The position numbers and the translations under genes are program-made. A DNA stretch of 64,000 nucleotides from Hansschlegelia zhihuaiae (GTDB lineage Bacteria; Pseudomonadota; Alphaproteobacteria; Rhizobiales; Methylopilaceae), in assembly GCF_004103825.1 (NCBI RefSeq), contig NZ_RYFI01000023.1, forward strand, positions 1-64,000. Reading direction: 5' to 3'. Positions 60,476 to 64,000 of this stretch are shown here, in pieces; the stretch's first letter is position 1; every line of letters starts with the position of its first letter. The notes under the pieces are model-generated. The model had not been told where the DNA came from. It saw only the letters and a program-made list of their open reading frames with translations, and did no database searches.

Positions 60476-63400
60476 ACGGTTCCGCGCCGATACGGCGCTC
60501 GCTCCTCTCAAGGCATTTCAGCGGCGCACCGTCGATTATGTCTTCGATCGGCTCTACGGCCAGGACGATCCAGTCCGCCAGTTCCTGGTTGCCGACGAAG
60601 TCGGCCTCGGTAAGACGATGGTGGCGCGCGGGGTCATCGCCCGCATGATCGAGCACCTGTGGGACACCACCAAACGGATCGACATCCTCTACATCTGCTC
60701 GAACCAGGCGATCGCCGCCCAGAACCTCAACCGCTTGAACGTCCTTGGGCGGCGCGAGCTGGCCCTGCCAACCCGCATGACCCTCGTTCCCCTGCAACTG
60801 CGCGACCAGGTGGGCCTAGACGCCAACAAGGTGAACTTCATCAGCCTGACGCCGGGCACGACCTTCGATCTGCGCTCCGCGACGGGCGTGACCCAGGAAC
60901 GCGCTCTGCTGTGCCATCTCCTGCGCGATCTCGTGACGCGCCCGCGGGGCCTGCACAACCTGTTGCAGGTCACAGCCGGCATCGACGGCTGGAACCGCGC
61001 CGTGGACAATCTCACCCTCGAAGGCGTCGACAAGCGCATCATCGAGCGCTTCCGCCGCGACGTGCAGGCGGATCGCGACCTCTTCGAGGAACTCGAACGG
61101 GTTTGCGAACTCTTCCCGCGCCGCCGGGACGCCTATCCCCCGGAGATGACGCAGCCCCGCAACAGCCTGGTCGCCCGACTCCGCGCCAAACTGTCCCATG
61201 CCTGCGTGGACGCGCTGCAGCCCGACCTCATCATCATGGACGAGTTCCAGCGGTTTCGGGATCTGCTGCACGGCGACAGCGACGCGGCAATCCTCGCGCG
61301 CGAACTGTTCGACTATTCAGGAGGCGACGGGCACGCCGCCCGCACCCTGCTGCTCTCCGCCACGCCCTATCGGATGCTCACGCTCGCCGGCGACGAGCCG
61401 GACGAAGGCGATCACTATCAGGACTTCCTGGAGACACTGAGCTTCCTCTACGGCCGGGAAAAAGGGCCGGAGGTGACGGCCACGCTGGCGCGAGAAATGC
61501 GCGCCTTCCGCGGTCTCCTGCATGCCCTGCCGCGGTCACACGCCTCAGCGGTCGAGACCCGCCAGACCATCGAACGGCGCCTGCGCCGGGTGATCGCGCG
61601 AACCGAACGGGTCGCGTCCACGGTCGAGCGCGACTCCATGATGAGCGAGCCCGCCGTCACAGTCTCGGTCGCGCCCGCCGACCTCGCGCAGGCATCGGCC
61701 GTTTCCCAGGTGGCGCGCACGCTCGATGCCCCCGAGATCATCGAATACTGGAAATCCTCGCCCTACCTGCTCAACTTCATGCGCCACTACAGCCTGAAAC
61801 GGCTGCTGGAAGACCAGGCCAACGCTCCTTCGGCCGCGCTCCGCACCGCAATCCATGCGGCTCGACCGGCCATGCTCGATCACGACGCCATCGACGCCTA
61901 CGCGCCGCTGGACCCGGCCAATGGCCGCATGCGCGCGATCATGGACGACATCTTCGGCCAGCACCTCGAACAAAATCTCTGGCTGCCTGCCGCCATGCCC
62001 TATTACGGCGACCCGGGATCCGGGGCGCCGCTGACCAAGGCGCTGATATTTTCGTCCTGGTCCATGGTGCCCGACGCTGTCGCAGCCCTCCTCTCCTACG
62101 AAGCCGAACGGCGCATGGGCGTCGGCGAATCCGGCCGGCGCTATTTCGAGCAGCATCGCCTGCGCCCCTTGCAGTTTCGGCAGGATCACGGTCGGCTCGC
62201 GGGTCTGCGCGCGCTGCTGCTGATCTATCCTTCGCCGGCTCTGGCCGAACTGGCCGATCCGCTGGCGGTGTTCAGCGAAAACGAGTCCGCGTTGTCGCTG
62301 GAGGGAATGCGCTCCGCTGTCGGCGACCGCCTCAAGCCCGCCATCGGTGCTTTGCAGGAGGGAGCGGTATCGCATCAGGACGCGAACAGCGCCGAGTGGG
62401 CCGCCCCCGCCGTGATCGATGATCTGCTGGGCGCGCGGTCCCGCGCCTGGCTGGAGACGCCCCACGGCATGCGCGCCCTAGCGAGCGAAGACGCCTACCA
62501 GGATCATGTCGCCGAACTGGCGGCAGCGGTGAAGACGCGCGACATTGGCGCTACGTCCGCTGATCTATCGGACCTGCTGGTTGACGTCGCGCTCGGCAGT
62601 CCGGCCATCTGTGCGCTTCGCGCGCTCAAGCGGATCGCGCCCGAGCTGGCTTGGGACGACCCGCGCATGCTCAGCGCCGCCGCCGAAGTCGCCTGGTCGT
62701 TCCGCACGCTGTTCAATCAGCACGACGCGGTCGCCCTGCTGCGGCGGGATACCGACGATCACTACTGGCGCCGCGTGCTGGTCTATTGCGCTCAGCACAA
62801 TCTTCAGGCCGTCCTGGACGAATACGCCCACTACCTCGTCGATGCCGAAGGTCTCGGCGCCCGTCCGGCCGAGGAACGTGCCATCGGCGTCGCTCGCGTC
62901 ATGGCTCAGGCCCTGGCCATCCGCCCGTCGCAGATCGACGTCGATGACGTGCATGTCAACGGCGAGTCTCTCGCCATCAGCAAATTCCAGATGCGCGGTC
63001 GCTTCGCGATGCGGCTCGCCGACTACAAGGACGAGGACGGCGCCGTCGCGCGGCTCGGAGGCGTGCGTGATGCGTTCAACTCACCGTTCCGACCGTTCGT
63101 TCTCGCCACCACGTCGGTGGGCCAGGAGGGGCTGGATTTCCATCCCTATTGCTATCGCGTCTATCATTGGAACCTGCCGGGCAACCCGGTGGACCTCGAA
63201 CAGCGCGAAGGTCGCGTCCATCGCTTCAAGGGCCATGCCGTGCGCCTCAACCTAGCCGAGCGCCAAGCAACTGTCGTCAGGGGCCGTGGGCAGGCTCCTG
63301 ACGATCCGTGGAAGCTGATGTTCGAGCGTGCGCGATCCGAGGCTGCGGTCGACACCGACCTTATCCCCTACTGGATCTACGAAGGTTCGGTGCGCGTCGA

Positions 63401-63617
63401 ACGGCGCGTGCCGATGCTACCGTTCAGTCGAGAAGTGACGCGACTCGCCTGGCTCAAACGCAGCCTCACGGTCTATCGCCTGGCCTTCGGGCAACCACGG
63501 CAGGACGATCTGCTCGACTACCTGCAAACTCTGGCCGGCGATGGTATGGACACCAGCCTGCTTGGCGACCTGCAAATTAGGCTCGAACCCGAGGCTCTCG
63601 ACGAGTCAGAACGATAG
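60465..63617 (+). CDS. SNF2-type helicase, defence operon subunit
   Basis: 1050 aa from ATG 60465. Motif I ADEVGLGKTMVARGV at ~43-57, motif II IIMDEFQRF at ~251-259, motif III LLLSATPYRML at ~298, and motifs V-VI TSVGQEGLDFHPYCYRVYHWNLPGNPVDLEQREGRVHRF at ~880-925. Same general type as the helicase of the neighbouring type III operon but clearly a different family. A DNA translocase or remodeller that could feed DNA to the PLD protein. Last gene of the operon; no terminator hairpin is obvious after it. Confidence 0.88.
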   Translation: MPNERFRADTALAPLKAFQRRTVDYVFDRLYGQDDPVRQFLVADEVGLGKTMVARGVIARMIEHLWDTTKRIDILYICSNQAIAAQNLNRLNVLGRRELALPTRMTLVPLQLRDQVGLDANKVNFISLTPGTTFDLRSATGVTQERALLCHLLRDLVTRPRGLHNLLQVTAGIDGWNRAVDNLTLEGVDKRIIERFRRDVQADRDLFEELERVCELFPRRRDAYPPEMTQPRNSLVARLRAKLSHACVDALQPDLIIMDEFQRFRDLLHGDSDAAILARELFDYSGGDGHAARTLLLSATPYRMLTLAGDEPDEGDHYQDFLETLSFLYGREKGPEVTATLAREMRAFRGLLHALPRSHASAVETRQTIERRLRRVIARTERVASTVERDSMMSEPAVTVSVAPADLAQASAVSQVARTLDAPEIIEYWKSSPYLLNFMRHYSLKRLLEDQANAPSAALRTAIHAARPAMLDHDAIDAYAPLDPANGRMRAIMDDIFGQHLEQNLWLPAAMPYYGDPGSGAPLTKALIFSSWSMVPDAVAALLSYEAERRMGVGESGRRYFEQHRLRPLQFRQDHGRLAGLRALLLIYPSPALAELADPLAVFSENESALSLEGMRSAVGDRLKPAIGALQEGAVSHQDANSAEWAAPAVIDDLLGARSRAWLETPHGMRALASEDAYQDHVAELAAAVKTRDIGATSADLSDLLVDVALGSPAICALRALKRIAPELAWDDPRMLSAAAEVAWSFRTLFNQHDAVALLRRDTDDHYWRRVLVYCAQHNLQAVLDEYAHYLVDAEGLGARPAEERAIGVARVMAQALAIRPSQIDVDDVHVNGESLAISKFQMRGRFAMRLADYKDEDGAVARLGGVRDAFNSPFRPFVLATTSVGQEGLDFHPYCYRVYHWNLPGNPVDLEQREGRVHRFKGHAVRLNLAERQATVVRGRGQAPDDPWKLMFERARSEAAVDTDLIPYWIYEGSVRVERRVPMLPFSREVTRLAWLKRSLTVYRLAFGQPRQDDLLDYLQTLAGDGMDTSLLGDLQIRLEPEALDESER

Positions 63618-63744
63618 CGGCGGCACGCCTGCCGACAATCGCGCGTCCTCCGCCGATTTGCACGCCAGAGCCCGATGCGCTTCTACGCCCGTCAATTCGA
63701 GCTTTCATTCCGCGTCGTCTATCGCCTTCTATCCATCCAAGAAG

Positions 63745-64000
63745 ATGAAGGAAGGATTTTTTCAGGTGAAGCCACAAGCGCAAGCTGCCGTGACGCGGAC
63801 CATCCGGCGGCATGAACTTAGGGAAATGGTCCCTCTCGCCGATACCACGATCTATGACATGGAACAGCGCGGTGAATTTCCCCAGCGCTTCTATCTCACG
63901 TCCCGCTGCGTGGTCTGGGATTTATCCGAGGTCGAGGCCTGGCTGGAAGATCGGCGACGTGCATCACGCGCCAAGGCAGTGAAGCGCGCGCCCATTCCGG
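63745..64000 (+). CDS. AlpA-family HTH regulator / excisionase-like protein (partial)
   Basis: The gene runs off the right edge; at least 85 residues are visible. TRTIRRHELREMVPLADTTIYDMEQRGEFPQRFYLTSRCVVWDLSEVEAWLEDRR is a typical AlpA winged-helix domain (first helix, 'S/T-TIY-xxExxGxFP', 'V-x-W', 'Vx-WL'). A GTG at 63766 with GAAGGA 8 bases upstream may be the real start. AlpA proteins of phages and ICEs act on integrase expression or excision. This could mark the approach to an integrase or another inserted element, but no integrase is in view. Confidence 0.82.
   Translation, partial: MKEGFFQVKPQAQAAVTRTIRRHELREMVPLADTTIYDMEQRGEFPQRFYLTSRCVVWDLSEVEAWLEDRRRASRAKAVKRAPIP

Noticed and set aside
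57451-63617. DISARM identity for the DUF6361-PLD-helicase genes
   Set aside because: PLD and helicase are shared, but no DUF1998 protein and no linked methyltransferase are present.
1-64000. CRISPR arrays, tRNA or rRNA genes, and insertion sequences
   Set aside because: No regularly spaced repeats, no tRNA-like cloverleaf I could recognise, and no transposase reading frame were seen by eye; a dedicated scan was not possible.

Overview
The window reads as part of an integrative and conjugative element (ICE) from a GC-rich alphaproteobacterium, most likely Hyphomicrobiales or Sphingomonadales. The evidence is the complete P-type (Trb) mating-pair gene set, the relaxase with DUF3363, the RepA/ParA/DUF2840/TraF/DUF736 block, and a DUF6499/DUF2285 regulator pair. 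All of these match the known backbone of ICEMlSymR7A-type elements. No integrase, att site or tRNA is visible, so both ends of the element lie outside the window.

Layout, left to right. (1) 1-5306, minus strand: cargo. An AbiE-type toxin/antitoxin pair is cut by the left edge. It is followed by a three-gene set (small protein, Rad50/SMC-like ATPase, DUF3223-HNH protein) that looks like a defence system I cannot name, and a DUF6088 regulator-like gene. (2) 5459-19570, plus strand: ArdC antirestriction protein, a large ParB-like protein, a run of small conserved proteins, a very large methyltransferase-helicase fusion, a Toprim primase-like protein, a DUF2493 (SLOG) protein, a FitAB toxin-antitoxin pair, a small membrane protein and DUF736. 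Three of these genes are preceded by the same hairpin-forming leader. (3) 19783-21773: regulation of excision. An XRE repressor, a QseM-like DUF2285 protein, an FseA-like activator split over two reading frames with a CCC-C slip site between them, and an RdfS-like excisionase. (4) 21795-28080: replication and processing. RepA carries an apparent iteron origin inside its gene; then ParA, a ribbon-helix-helix protein, DUF2840, TraF, DUF736, a lytic transglycosylase, a candidate oriT and the relaxase. (5) 28107-41195: TraG coupling protein, CopG-like regulator, trbBCDEJKLFGI, DUF2274, and a convergent LysR gene. (6) 41326-51095, minus strand: a type III restriction-modification operon extended by a helicase, DUF4391 and a WYL regulator. 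(7) 51230-63617, plus strand: a second defence-like operon (47-aa ORF, AddB-like nuclease, AddA-like helicase-nuclease, DUF6361, PLD-like protein, SNF2-type helicase). An AlpA-like gene runs off the right edge.

How it fits together (inference): the XRE/QseM/FseA circuit decides when RdfS and the rep-relaxase genes are switched on. RepA and ParA keep the excised circle. Relaxase and TraG deliver DNA to the Trb channel, with TraF probably maturing the TrbC pilin. The antirestriction genes at 5-15 kb are transcribed toward oriT. That is the orientation expected of a leading region expressed early in the recipient, and the shared hairpin leaders in front of them may serve this. The two defence operons are cargo inserted next to the trb cluster.
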